The position numbers and the translations under genes were made by a program. DNA of 64,000 nt from an uncultured Oscillospiraceae bacterium (GTDB lineage: Bacteria > Bacillota > Clostridia > Oscillospirales > Oscillospiraceae), in contig CAJULM010000010.1 in NCBI GenBank assembly GCA_910587285.1, positions 11,953 through 75,952 of the forward strand, read 5' to 3'. Position 1 is the first letter of the stretch. Each line of letters starts with the position of its first letter. Shown here piece after piece: positions 8,460 to 15,526 of the stretch. The notes below the pieces were generated by a model. It did no database searches. It was not told the DNA's origin and saw only the letters and a list, made by a program, of their open reading frames with translations.

Positions 8460-9211
8460 CAAAGCGCATCATCCCCTGCCTGGACGTGCGGGACGGCCGG
8501 GTGGTGAAGGGGGTCAATTTCGTCAATATCCGGGACGCGGGCGACCCGGTGGAGCTGGCGAAGTTCTACTCGGACCGGGGGGCGGACGAGATCGTGTTTT
8601 TGGATATCACCGCCACCAGCGACGCGAGGGACACCGTGGCCGACGTGGTGGAGCGCACCGCCGCCCAGGTGTTCGTCCCCCTCACCGTGGGGGGCGGCAT
8701 CCGCACCCTGGACGACTTTCAGCGGCTGCTGCGGGCGGGGGCGGACAAAATCTCCGTCAACTCCGCTGCGGTGAAAGATGAGAGCCTGATTTCCCGTGCG
8801 GCGGAGCGGTTCGGCTCCCAGTGTGTGGTGCTGGCCATCGACGCCCGGCGCAGAGTGGAGGGCTGGTACGAGGTGGTGACGGCGGGGGGCCGCACGCCCA
8901 CCGGCCTGGACGCGGTGGCGTGGGCCCGCCGGGGCCAGGCGCTGGGAGCGGGGGAGATCTTGCTTACCTCCATGGACGCGGACGGCACCAAGGCGGGCTT
9001 TGACCTGGACATGACCCGGTCAGTGACGGAGGCGGTGTCCGTCCCGGTGATCGCCTCGGGCGGCTGCGGCAGCCTGGAGCACTTCGCCCAGGTGTTTCAG
9101 GAGACGGACTGCGATGCGGCGCTGGCGGCCTCCCTGTTTCACTTCGGGGAGCTGACGGTGCCCCAGGTGAAGGACTTCCTGCGGGGACGGAATATTCCGG
9201 TGCGGAGGTGA
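8453..9211 (+). CDS. hisF: Imidazole glycerol phosphate synthase, cyclase subunit
   Basis: HisF takes ammonia from HisH and closes the imidazole ring, releasing AICAR. The 252-residue barrel shows KRIIPCLDVRDGRVVKGVNF with catalytic Asp11, LTVGGGIRTLDD, LLTSMDADGTKAGFD with the second catalytic Asp, and VIASGGCG. The start overlaps the end of the P-loop gene by seven bases. A strong GGAGGTGAGG sequence spans its stop codon and serves the next small gene. Confidence 0.97.
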   Translation: MLAKRIIPCLDVRDGRVVKGVNFVNIRDAGDPVELAKFYSDRGADEIVFLDITATSDARDTVADVVERTAAQVFVPLTVGGGIRTLDDFQRLLRAGADKISVNSAAVKDESLISRAAERFGSQCVVLAIDARRRVEGWYEVVTAGGRTPTGLDAVAWARRGQALGAGEILLTSMDADGTKAGFDLDMTRSVTEAVSVPVIASGGCGSLEHFAQVFQETDCDAALAASLFHFGELTVPQVKDFLRGRNIPVRR

Positions 9212-9217
9212 GGAACC

Positions 9218-9385
9218 GTGATAGACGATCTGCTGGAACTGGTGCTGGACATCGGCAGTGAGATGGTGGGGGCCGTGGTAGAAAGCAAGATAGAAAAACG
9301 CAGGCGGACGAAAAAGGAACGGCCCGCTGCAAAGAAAAAGGAACCGTGGGAGCGGAGGAAGGAAACTCCGCCCTGGGAGGAATAG
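9218..9385 (+). CDS. Small basic protein within the his operon (55 aa)
   Basis: A 55-codon reading frame with GTG start at 9218, preceded by GGAGGTGAGG at about 9204-9213, and a TAG stop three bases before hisI. It begins MIDDLLELVLDIGSEMVG, an amphipathic helix, followed by a highly charged Lys/Arg/Glu-rich tail ending in PPWEE. The tight spacing and good ribosome binding site argue that it is translated. I do not recognise a function. The alternative is that this is only spacer, but it has no in-frame stop and fills the gap between hisF and hisI exactly. Confidence 0.6.
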   Translation: MIDDLLELVLDIGSEMVGAVVESKIEKRRRTKKERPAAKKKEPWERRKETPPWEE

Positions 9386-9388
9386 CCT

Positions 9389-9733
9389 ATGTTTGACCTT
9401 GATCTGCTGTTTCAAAAATCGGAGCTGATCCCGGTGGTGATCCAGCACGCGGACAGCAAGGACGTGCTGATGGTGGGCTTCACCAACCGGGAGGCGGTGG
9501 AGCTGACCCTGAAAACAAAAACCGCCTGGTTCTGGAGCCGGAGCCGCCAGACGCTCTGGAACAAGGGAGAGACCAGCGGGAATTACCTCCACGTCAGGGA
9601 GGTTTACGCCGACTGCGACACGGACACCCTGCTCTACCTCTGTGCCCCGGACGGCCCCACCTGCCACACGGGAGCGCGCAGCTGCTTTTTCCGGGAAATT
9701 CCCGTTAAAAATGGAGAGGAGGAGAGGGCATGA
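9389..9733 (+). CDS. hisI: Phosphoribosyl-AMP cyclohydrolase
   Basis: HisI opens the adenine ring of PR-AMP, the third step of the pathway, using zinc. The 114-residue monofunctional protein has FTNREAVELTLKTKTAWFWSRS-type core residues, and the metal/catalytic cysteines in DCDTDTLLYLC, GPTCHTG and CFF. It is not fused to HisE; the separate hisE gene overlaps its stop by four bases. The start ATG 9389 lies three bases after the stop of the small 55-aa gene. Confidence 0.96.
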   Translation: MFDLDLLFQKSELIPVVIQHADSKDVLMVGFTNREAVELTLKTKTAWFWSRSRQTLWNKGETSGNYLHVREVYADCDTDTLLYLCAPDGPTCHTGARSCFFREIPVKNGEEERA

Positions 9734-10053
9734 ACACGTTGGAGGCGCTGTATCAGGTGGTACTGGACCGGAAGGCCCGCCCCCAGGAGGGGTCATACAC
9801 CTGCTACCTGTTTGACAAGGGGCTGGACAAGATTCTGAAGAAGGTGGGGGAGGAGTGCGCCGAGACCATCATCGCGGCGAAAAATAACGTGCCCGCCGAC
9901 ACGGTGGGCGAGGTGTCCGACCTGATCTATCACCTGATAGTGATGCTGGCGGAAAAGGAGATCCCTTTGGAGGACGTGTTGGGGGAACTGGACCGCCGGG
10001 CGCAGAAAATCGGCAACCTGAAGCAGATGAAGCAGGTGGACCGGGAGAGCTGA
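9730..10053 (+). CDS. hisE: Phosphoribosyl-ATP pyrophosphatase
   Basis: HisE hydrolyses PR-ATP to PR-AMP, the second step. The 107-residue helical protein has the MazG-like metal site KKVGEECAETIIAAKN and EVSDLIYHLIVMLAEK. It is the last gene of the operon and overlaps hisI by four bases. A stable hairpin follows 15 bases after the stop. With this gene the operon encodes every step except the aminotransferase (HisC) and the histidinol-phosphate phosphatase. Confidence 0.95.
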   Translation: MNTLEALYQVVLDRKARPQEGSYTCYLFDKGLDKILKKVGEECAETIIAAKNNVPADTVGEVSDLIYHLIVMLAEKEIPLEDVLGELDRRAQKIGNLKQMKQVDRES

Positions 10054-10068
10054 GCGGGGGAGAATGGA

Positions 10069-10098
10069 AAATCCCGGCTGCATTCGCAGCCGGGATTT
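10069..10098 (+). terminator. Hairpin after the his operon
   Basis: AAATCCCGGCTG (10069-10080) pairs perfectly with CAGCCGGGATTT (10087-10098) around a six-base loop. The downstream U-run is weak (the stem itself ends in TTT), so termination may be partial, but it is well placed 15 bases after hisE. Confidence 0.65.
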
Positions 10099-10112
10099 CG
10101 GCAAATAAAAAA

Positions 10113-10128
10113 CGTCCCAAACGGGACG
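10113..10128 (-). terminator. Intrinsic terminator of the 26-aa minus-strand gene
   Basis: Read on the minus strand, CGTCCC, loop GTTT, GGGACG, followed directly by six T. It lies about 38 bases after the TGA of the small gene and faces the his operon hairpin. Confidence 0.75.
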
Positions 10129-10165
10129 AGTCGTATCTGATACCGTAGAAAGGATTCCGTCAGGC

Positions 10166-10246
10166 TCAGCGATCGCTGGGAACGGTAGTCTCTCCGGCGA
10201 AGATCAACTCGTCGATATCAACGGGAACAGTCCAGATGACCTTCAT
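10166..10246 (-). CDS. Very small protein (26 aa) with its own promoter and terminator
   Basis: A 26-codon frame beginning MKVIWTVPVDIDEL and ending VPSDR. The ribosome binding site AAAAGGAGGTGA is one of the best in the window and ends a few bases before the ATG. A perfect-spacing promoter lies upstream and an intrinsic terminator downstream, so all parts of a gene are present in about 200 bases. The sequence is hydrophobic and acidic in alternation with no signal peptide, no Cys and no double-glycine leader. I do not recognise a family. The stop codon lies in the 12-base palindrome CAGCGATCGCTG (10167-10178). It could alternatively be a small RNA with an incidental frame, but the ribosome binding site argues against that. 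Confidence 0.62.
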   Translation of the reverse strand: MKVIWTVPVDIDELIFAGETTVPSDR

Positions 10247-10278
10247 CGTCATCACCTCCTTTTGCTTGATTATTATAC

Positions 10279-10307
10279 ATTATAACAGCTATGTTTGCGA
10301 TTGTAAA
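10279..10307 (-). promoter_or_regulatory. Promoter of the 26-aa gene
   Basis: On the minus strand TTTACA (10307-10302), 17-base spacer, TATAAT (10284-10279), with a TGT extended -10. A second TATAAT-like hexamer lies at 10277-10272. The leader is about 25 bases. Confidence 0.8.
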
Positions 10308-10312
10308 GGGCT

Positions 10313-10339
10313 TTATGTAAATTTTATCAATTTACATAA
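10313..10339. promoter_or_regulatory. Perfect 27-bp dyad, candidate operator
   Basis: TTATGTAAATT and AATTTACATAA form a perfect 11-base inverted repeat around five bases. It lies just upstream of the -35 of the 26-aa gene, where an activator or a repressor could bind. The region is AT-rich within a GC-rich genome. No regulator gene is adjacent. Confidence 0.55.
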
Positions 10340-10391
10340 TTTTCTCAGCGCTGCATGGACTTAGGGGGCCCTGTTCCGGCGGAAAAAAGGT

Positions 10392-10420
10392 TTGACAAGT
10401 GGGCGGGATTATGATATCAT
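10392..10420 (+). promoter_or_regulatory. Promoter of the T-box/NUDIX/tyrS operon
   Basis: TTGACA (10392-10397), 17-base spacer, TATCAT (10415-10420), with a TGA extended -10. Transcription would start a few bases before the T-box stem I. Confidence 0.82.
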
Positions 10421-10426
10421 CCTGCC

Positions 10427-10697
10427 AATGCGAGGATGAGGAACAGTACCCATTGGCTGCCTGCCCAGAGAGCCCCCGTTTTGGTGAAAGGGGGAGAGGA
10501 GCCGCTGGCGAATACCCCTCGGAGCAGCCGCCTGAACGGGATTTTCCGACTTCCCCAGTAGGGCCGGACGGGTGCGCCCGGTATAGCGCCGGGGTCCTGC
10601 TGGGGACTCCCTGAGGCCGTACTTCGCGAGAGGGCGGCAAAACAGAGGTGGTACCGCGAGCTTTCGCCCTCTGTCCCAAGGGGACAGGGGGCGTTTT
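10427..10697 (+). ncRNA. T-box leader, tyrosine-specific
   Basis: The leader senses uncharged tRNA and controls read-through into the downstream genes. The 5' part GAGGATGAGGAACAGTA fits the conserved start of stem I, AGAGAG and GGTGAAAG follow, and AATACC at 10511-10516 presents the specifier TAC (10513-10515), a Tyr codon. The T-box core AGAGGTGGTACCGCG is at 10644-10658. The terminator stem is 10665-10693, one wobble pair in 13, followed by TTTT. Specifier and downstream tyrS agree, which supports the assignment. Confidence 0.92.
10665..10697 (+). terminator. T-box regulated terminator
   Basis: CGCCCTCTGTCCC pairs with GGGACAGGGGGCG around AAG, then TTTT. It competes with the antiterminator built from the T-box core at 10644-10658. 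Confidence 0.88.
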
Positions 10698-10718
10698 GAT
10701 GCAGAAAGGGGAAATGAT

Positions 10719-11183
10719 ATGGAGCATAAGGTGTTTGGAGCACCTCAGTCCGGTGTGGCGTACCGGGACCGGTCCGGGGCTTACGGAATCGCCTTTGACG
10801 GCGCGGGCAAAGCGGCGGTGGTGTCCTGTGAGCGCAAGGGCTGTTTTCTCCTGGGGGGCGGCATAGAGCCGGGGGAGAGTGAGGCGGAGTGCATCCGCCG
10901 GGAGGCCCTGGAGGAGACGGGGTATGCCGTCACCATAGGGGAAAAGGTGTGCATTGGGGAGGAATATATCACGGATTTGAAAGGCCGTCCCTGCCATCCC
11001 ACCGGCCATGTGTACCTGATCGAGCTGGGGGAGAAAGCGGCTCCGCCGGTGGAGTCCGACCACATCCTCACGTGGATGCCGATAGAGGAGTTTAAGAGCG
11101 CCACTTTTATGTGCTATCAAGCCTGGGCCATGGAGATGGCCTGGGAGCTTTACCAAAAACGACAAAAGGAGAAAAAATCATGA
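10719..11183 (+). CDS. NUDIX hydrolase
   Basis: A 154-residue NUDIX protein. The NUDIX box runs GGGIEPGESEAECIRREALEETG (about residues 47-69), with all metal-binding Glu residues in place. Start ATG 10719 has AAAGGGG seven bases upstream. It is the first gene after the tyrosine T-box and overlaps tyrS by four bases, so tyrosyl-tRNA level controls it. NUDIX enzymes hydrolyse nucleoside diphosphate compounds such as damaged nucleotides or dinucleoside polyphosphates; synthetases make Ap4A as a side product, so Ap4A is one possible substrate (inference). Confidence 0.88.
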   Translation: MEHKVFGAPQSGVAYRDRSGAYGIAFDGAGKAAVVSCERKGCFLLGGGIEPGESEAECIRREALEETGYAVTIGEKVCIGEEYITDLKGRPCHPTGHVYLIELGEKAAPPVESDHILTWMPIEEFKSATFMCYQAWAMEMAWELYQKRQKEKKS

Positions 11184-12412
11184 CGATTTACGACGAACTT
11201 GTGGCCCGGGGCCTGGTGGCCCAGGTCACCAGCGAGGACGAGGTGAAGAACCTCATCAACAACGGCAAGGCCACCTTCTATATCGGCTACGACTGCACGG
11301 CGGACAGCCTGACGGCGGGGCATTTCGTGACCCTCACCCTGATGAAGCGGCTCCAGCAGGCGGGCAACAAGCCCATCGCCCTCATCGGCGGCGGCACCAC
11401 CACCATCGGCGACCCCTCCGGCCGCACCGATATGCGCAAAATGCTCAGCCGGGAGGATATCAACCACAACGCCCAGTGCTTCAAGCATCAGATGGAGCGG
11501 TTCATTGACTTCGGCGACGGCCCCGGCCAGGCCATGATGCTGAACAACGCCGACTGGCTGCTGGACCTGAACTATGTGGAGCTGCTGCGGGAGGTGGGGG
11601 CCTGTTTCTCGGTGAACAATATGCTCCGGGCGGACTGCTACAAGCAGCGCATGGAGAAGGGCCTGTCCTTCCTGGAGTTCAACTATATGATCATGCAGTC
11701 CTATGACTTCTACCATATGTTCCAGACGGTGGGCTGCAACCTCCAGTGCGGCGGCAACGACCAGTGGTCCAATATGCTGGGCGGCACCGAGCTGATCCGC
11801 CGGAAGCTGGGGAAGGACTCCCACTGTATGACCATCAACCTGCTCACCGACTCCCAGGGGAACAAGATGGGCAAGACCGCCGGCAACGCCGTGTGGCTGG
11901 ACCCCGACAAGACCAGCCCTTACGATTTTTACCAGTACTGGCGGAACGTGGGGGACGCGGACGTGATGAAGTGCATCCGCTGGCTCACCTTCCTGCCCCT
12001 GGAGCAGATCGACGAGATGGACCAGTGGAAGGACGCCCAGCTCAACCAGGCCAAGGAGATTCTGGCCTGGGAGCTGACCAACATGGTACACGGCAAGGAG
12101 GAGGCGGACAAGGCCCAGGCGGCGGCCCGCGCCCTGTTCTCCACCGGCGGGAGCGCGGCGGATATGCCGTCCACCGCCCTGACCGATGCTGATTTTACCG
12201 ATGGCTCCATCGGCGCGCTGACCCTGCTGGTGAAGTGCGGTCTGGCCGCCTCCAACGGCGAGGCCCGGCGGCTCATCCAGCAGGGGGGCGTCATGGTGGC
12301 GGACGAGAAGGTGACGGACCCCGCCGCCCAGTTCCCCAGAGAGAAGTTCACCGGGGAGGGCGTTATCATCAAGAAGGGCAAGAAGGTGTTCCACCGGGTT
12401 ACTTTTTCTTAA
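11180..12412 (+). CDS. tyrS: Tyrosyl-tRNA synthetase
   Basis: TyrS charges tRNA-Tyr. The 410-residue class I synthetase shows the HIGH-equivalent DSLTAGHFV, the GGGTTTIGDPSGRT segment, GGNDQWSNMLGG, the KMSKS-equivalent KMGKTAG, and a C-terminal S4-like RNA-binding domain (NGEARRLIQQGGVMV). The start MTIYDELVARG with AAAGGAG upstream overlaps the NUDIX stop. Control by the upstream tyrosine T-box confirms the amino-acid specificity. Confidence 0.96.
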   Translation: MTIYDELVARGLVAQVTSEDEVKNLINNGKATFYIGYDCTADSLTAGHFVTLTLMKRLQQAGNKPIALIGGGTTTIGDPSGRTDMRKMLSREDINHNAQCFKHQMERFIDFGDGPGQAMMLNNADWLLDLNYVELLREVGACFSVNNMLRADCYKQRMEKGLSFLEFNYMIMQSYDFYHMFQTVGCNLQCGGNDQWSNMLGGTELIRRKLGKDSHCMTINLLTDSQGNKMGKTAGNAVWLDPDKTSPYDFYQYWRNVGDADVMKCIRWLTFLPLEQIDEMDQWKDAQLNQAKEILAWELTNMVHGKEEADKAQAAARALFSTGGSAADMPSTALTDADFTDGSIGALTLLVKCGLAASNGEARRLIQQGGVMVADEKVTDPAAQFPREKFTGEGVIIKKGKKVFHRVTFS

Positions 12413-12450
12413 AAGAAAAAGTAACCAAAAAGAACTTTAGTTCGCTGACG
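12398..12450 (+). repeat. Dispersed hairpin repeat, copy 1
   Basis: GTTACTTTTTCTT and AAGAAAAAGTAAC form a perfect 13-base hairpin (12398-12425) that includes the tyrS stop. It is followed by a short stem GAAC-TTTA-GTTC and GCTGACG. A close relative of the 12423-12450 part is found after copA at 40246-40274. Confidence 0.65.
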
Positions 12451-12503
12451 AAACGGGAGCAAACCGGCTCGTTCCCGCCCGGCAACGGAGGTTTGCGAAA
12501 GAG

Positions 12504-12531
12504 AAAAGGGACCGCGTGAGCGGTCCCTTTT
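12504..12531. terminator. Bidirectional terminator between tyrS and dapB
   Basis: AAAAGGGACCGC and GCGGTCCCTTTT form a perfect 12-base stem with loop GTGA. Being flanked by A on one side and T on the other, it can serve both converging transcripts. Confidence 0.85.
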
Positions 12532-12536
12532 GCTGT

Positions 12537-13298
12537 TTAGTTGACGGCAATCAGGCTGGACATATCGTACAGCCCCGGCGCGTCCACCCCGGCCAGGAAC
12601 TTGGCGGCCTTCACCGCGCCCACGGCGAATACCTCTCGGCTGGCGGCGTGGTGGGACAGCTCAATCACCTCGTCCCGCCCGGCGAACACCACGGTGTGGT
12701 CTCCCACGATGGTGCCCCCCCGGAGGGAGGAGATGCCGATTTCCTGGCTGCCCCTGGGCCTGCGGACGCTGTGGCGGTCGTAGACGTATTCCGCGTCGTA
12801 GGGCAGGGCCCCGGCGGCGGCGTCCGCCAGCATCAGGGCGGTGCCGCTGGGGGCGTCCAGCTTGCGGCGGTGGTGACGCTCCTCAATTTCCACGTCGAAG
12901 TCCTCCCCCAGCAGGGCTGCGGCGCGGCGCACCAGGTCCAGCAGCACGTTGACACCCAGGGACATATTTGCGGAGCGGAAGATGGGGATCAGCTTTGCCG
13001 CCTGCTCAATTTGGGCCAGCTGCTCCGCCGAGTAGCCGGTGGTGGCCAGCACCACGGGCAGCTTCCGGGCAATGCACAGCTCCAGCAGGGGGGCGAGGGC
13101 GGCGGGGTGGGAGAAGTCAATCACTGCGTCCGCCTCCGCCGTGCAGGCGGCGGGGGTGGAGAATACGGGGAAGCCGTCCACAGGCTGGGGCAGCAGGTCG
13201 ATGCCGGCGGCGATTTCCACGTTGGGGTCGTTATTACAGATGTCCGCCACCGCCCGGCCCATGTGGCCGCAGCAGCCGGAGATGATTATCCTTCGCAT
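12537..13298 (-). CDS. dapB: 4-hydroxy-tetrahydrodipicolinate reductase
   Basis: DapB reduces the DapA product with NAD(P)H on the way to diaminopimelate and lysine. The 253 residues show a Rossmann GCCGHMGRAV near the start, VIDFSHP, and the substrate motif ERHHRRKLDAPSGTAL. RBS AAAGGAG precedes ATG 13298 on the minus strand. It is the last gene of the asd-dapA-dapB operon and ends six bases from a shared terminator. Confidence 0.96.
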   Translation of the reverse strand: MRRIIISGCCGHMGRAVADICNNDPNVEIAAGIDLLPQPVDGFPVFSTPAACTAEADAVIDFSHPAALAPLLELCIARKLPVVLATTGYSAEQLAQIEQAAKLIPIFRSANMSLGVNVLLDLVRRAAALLGEDFDVEIEERHHRRKLDAPSGTALMLADAAAGALPYDAEYVYDRHSVRRPRGSQEIGISSLRGGTIVGDHTVVFAGRDEVIELSHHAASREVFAVGAVKAAKFLAGVDAPGLYDMSSLIAVN

Positions 13299-13356
13299 GA
13301 GAATGGCTCCTTTGTATTCACGCCTCGCCTGTTCGCGACGGCTCGGGCGCGATTTG

Positions 13357-14244
13357 TTACAGCAGGTTTGCCCGCTTCATGGCCAGGCGGAGAACCTCCA
13401 GGTTTTTGTCCGAGATGTCGCACAGGGGCAGGCGCAGAGAGCCCGCGTCCATGCCCAGCAGGTTCATGGCGGCCTTGATGGGGATGGGGTTGACCTCGGT
13501 GAACAGGGCGTCGATGAGGTCCATGTACTGGATTTGCAGCTTTGAGGCGGCGGCGAAGTCGTTGTCCAGGCACAGGTGGCTCATCTTCACCATCACTTCT
13601 GGGACGATGTTGGAGGCCACGGAGATGACCCCCTTGGCTCCCAGAGCCATCATGGGCACCACCTGGTCGTCGTTGCCCGACCAGATATAGAAATCGTCCC
13701 CGCAGAGGAAACGGGTGTGGGCCAGCAGGGAGAAGTTGCCGCTGGCCTCCTTGACCCCGTTGATTTTGGGGTTCTGGGACAGCGCCTGATAGGTCTCGGC
13801 GGTGAAGGACACTCCGGTGCGGCCGGGCACATTGTAGAGGATGATGGGAAGCTCCACTCGGTCGGCTATGTACTCGTAGTGCTTGATGAGGCCGGTCTGG
13901 CTGGCCTTGTTGTAGTAGGGGGTGACGTGGAGCAGGGCGTCCGCTCCGGAGTCCTGGGCGTGCTGGGACAGGTAGACGGCGGCGGAGGTGTCGTTGGACC
14001 CCGCCCCCGCGATGACCTTTACCCGGTGGTTCACCCGCTTGACGCAGAACTCCACGGCGGCGATGTGCTCCCGGATGGACATGGTGGCGGACTCGCCGGT
14101 GGTGCCGCACACGCACACCGCGTCCACCCCGGCCTCGATCTGGGCGTCGATGAGGCGGCCGAAGGCGTCGTAGTCGATGATGTTATGCTGGTCAAAGGGA
14201 GTGACCAGGGCGGGGCAGGAGCCGGTAAAGACGGGAGTTCTCAT
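13357..14244 (-). CDS. dapA: 4-hydroxy-tetrahydrodipicolinate synthase
   Basis: DapA condenses aspartate semialdehyde with pyruvate through a lysine Schiff base. The 295-residue barrel protein shows CGTTGESATMS near the N-terminus, YNVPGRTGV with the active-site Tyr, and INGVKEASGNF with the catalytic Lys. AAAGGATG precedes the start. It sits between asd and dapB, so the operon makes dihydrodipicolinate-pathway intermediates from aspartyl phosphate. Confidence 0.96.
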   Translation of the reverse strand: MRTPVFTGSCPALVTPFDQHNIIDYDAFGRLIDAQIEAGVDAVCVCGTTGESATMSIREHIAAVEFCVKRVNHRVKVIAGAGSNDTSAAVYLSQHAQDSGADALLHVTPYYNKASQTGLIKHYEYIADRVELPIILYNVPGRTGVSFTAETYQALSQNPKINGVKEASGNFSLLAHTRFLCGDDFYIWSGNDDQVVPMMALGAKGVISVASNIVPEVMVKMSHLCLDNDFAAASKLQIQYMDLIDALFTEVNPIPIKAAMNLLGMDAGSLRLPLCDISDKNLEVLRLAMKRANLL

Positions 14245-14280
14245 AATGTCAGCATCCTTTCAATGGTAGGATAAAGGGGC

Positions 14281-14385
14281 CCTCAAAAAGCCGGCCTTTG
14301 GCTTTTTGGGGAGAGGAGGAGCAAGAGAGCAAGGCGAGAAATGGCCGTCAGGCCGTTTCGAGCGGCGCGGACGTTGCTCTGACGA
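14281..14385. repeat. Dispersed palindromic element, copy A
   Basis: The element starts with a hairpin (CCTCAAAAAGCC / GGCTTTTTGGGG, 14281-14311), continues with GGGGAGAGGAGGAGCA (14308-14323), an AAGGCGAGAAAT-type segment, and ends TTGCTCTGACGA (14374-14385). The same order recurs at 47839-47945. Its end overlaps the 3' end of asd on the minus strand, so the last Asd codons lie inside it. Confidence 0.6.
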
Positions 14386-15457
14386 TATATCCCTCGGCGC
14401 ACAACAGCTCGGCCAGTAGCACGCCGCCCCCCGCCGCGCCCCGCAGGGTGTTATGGGACAGGGAGACGAATTTGTAATCATACTGGCTGTCCGGGCGGAG
14501 GCGGCCGATGGACACCGCCATGCCCCCCTCCAGGTCCCGGTCCAGCTTGGCCTGGGGCCGGTCGGGCTCCTCAAAGTAGTGGAGGAACTGCTTGGGGGCG
14601 GTGGGCAGGGTCAGCGCCTGGGCCCGGCCCTTGAAGCTGGCCCAGGCCTCCTTCATCTGCTCCATGGTGGGCTTGTTCTTGAAGGTGACGAAGGCGGCGG
14701 CGGTGTGGCCGTTGGACACAGGCACCCGCAGGCATTGAGCGGTGATGGACACACCCTCGGCGTTGACGATGACGCCGTTTTCCACCCGGCCCCACACCTT
14801 CAGCGGCTCCTGCTCGCTCTTTTCCTCCTCGCCGCCGATATAGGGGATCAGGTTATCCACCATTTCGGGCCAGCGCTGGAAGGTTTTGCCCGCGCCGGAG
14901 ATGGCCTGGTAGGTGCACACCAGCACCTTCTCAATGCCGAACTCCCGCAGGGGGGATAGGGCGGGGACGTAGCTCTGGATGGAGCAGTTGGACTTCACGG
15001 CGATGAAGCCCCGCTTTGTCCCAAGGCGCGCCCGCTGGTCCTTGATGACCTGGATGTGCTCCGGGTTGATTTCGGGAATGATCATGGGCACGTCGGGTGT
15101 CCAACGGTGGGCGGAGTTGTTGGACACCACCGGGCACTCGTGCTTGGCATAGTCCTCCTCCAACGCCTTGATCTCGTCCTTCTTCATGTCCACGGCGGAG
15201 AATACGAAGTCCACCTGGGCCGCGATCTGCGCCACATCGTCCTGGGCGGAGAGGAGCACCAGGTCCTTGGCCTCCTGGGGAATGGGGGCGTCCATGGCCC
15301 AGCGGCCCTCCACCGCGTCCTCATACCGCTTGCCCGCGGAGCGGGGGCTGGCGGCCACTGTGGTGAGCTGGAACCAGGGGTGATTTTCCAGCAGGGTGAC
15401 GAAGCGCTGGCCCACCATGCCGGTGGCGCCGATAACGCCCACTTTGTATTTTTCCAT
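14348..15457 (-). CDS. asd: Aspartate-semialdehyde dehydrogenase
   Basis: Asd reduces aspartyl phosphate to aspartate semialdehyde, the branch point for lysine, threonine and cell wall diaminopimelate. The 369 residues show GATGMVGQRF near the N-terminus for NADP, the active-site cysteine in VKSNCSIQSY, and RVPVSNGHTAA in the dimer/substrate region. CAGGAGG precedes ATG 15457. The C-terminal tail (about 12 residues, YIVRATSAPLETA) overlaps a dispersed palindromic element, so its end may have been altered by that element. Confidence 0.95.
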   Translation of the reverse strand: MEKYKVGVIGATGMVGQRFVTLLENHPWFQLTTVAASPRSAGKRYEDAVEGRWAMDAPIPQEAKDLVLLSAQDDVAQIAAQVDFVFSAVDMKKDEIKALEEDYAKHECPVVSNNSAHRWTPDVPMIIPEINPEHIQVIKDQRARLGTKRGFIAVKSNCSIQSYVPALSPLREFGIEKVLVCTYQAISGAGKTFQRWPEMVDNLIPYIGGEEEKSEQEPLKVWGRVENGVIVNAEGVSITAQCLRVPVSNGHTAAAFVTFKNKPTMEQMKEAWASFKGRAQALTLPTAPKQFLHYFEEPDRPQAKLDRDLEGGMAVSIGRLRPDSQYDYKFVSLSHNTLRGAAGGGVLLAELLCAEGYIVRATSAPLETA

Positions 15458-15497
15458 GTCGTTGTGCCTCCTGTGCGCCCGCCGGTGATTTTAGGGC

Positions 15498-15526
15498 TTG
15501 CGGCTGATGGGCGGATACGCTATAAT
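15498..15526 (+). promoter_or_regulatory. Promoter toward the SpoIID-type gene
   Basis: TTGCGG (15498-15503), 17-base spacer, TATAAT (15521-15526). It leaves about 120 bases of leader and overlaps the leader of the divergent asd transcript. Confidence 0.6.

Noticed and set aside
12516..13478. 320-codon plus-strand frame opposite dapB and dapA
   Set aside because: The minus strand encodes full-length DapB and DapA with catalytic motifs and ribosome binding sites; this frame is a shadow.
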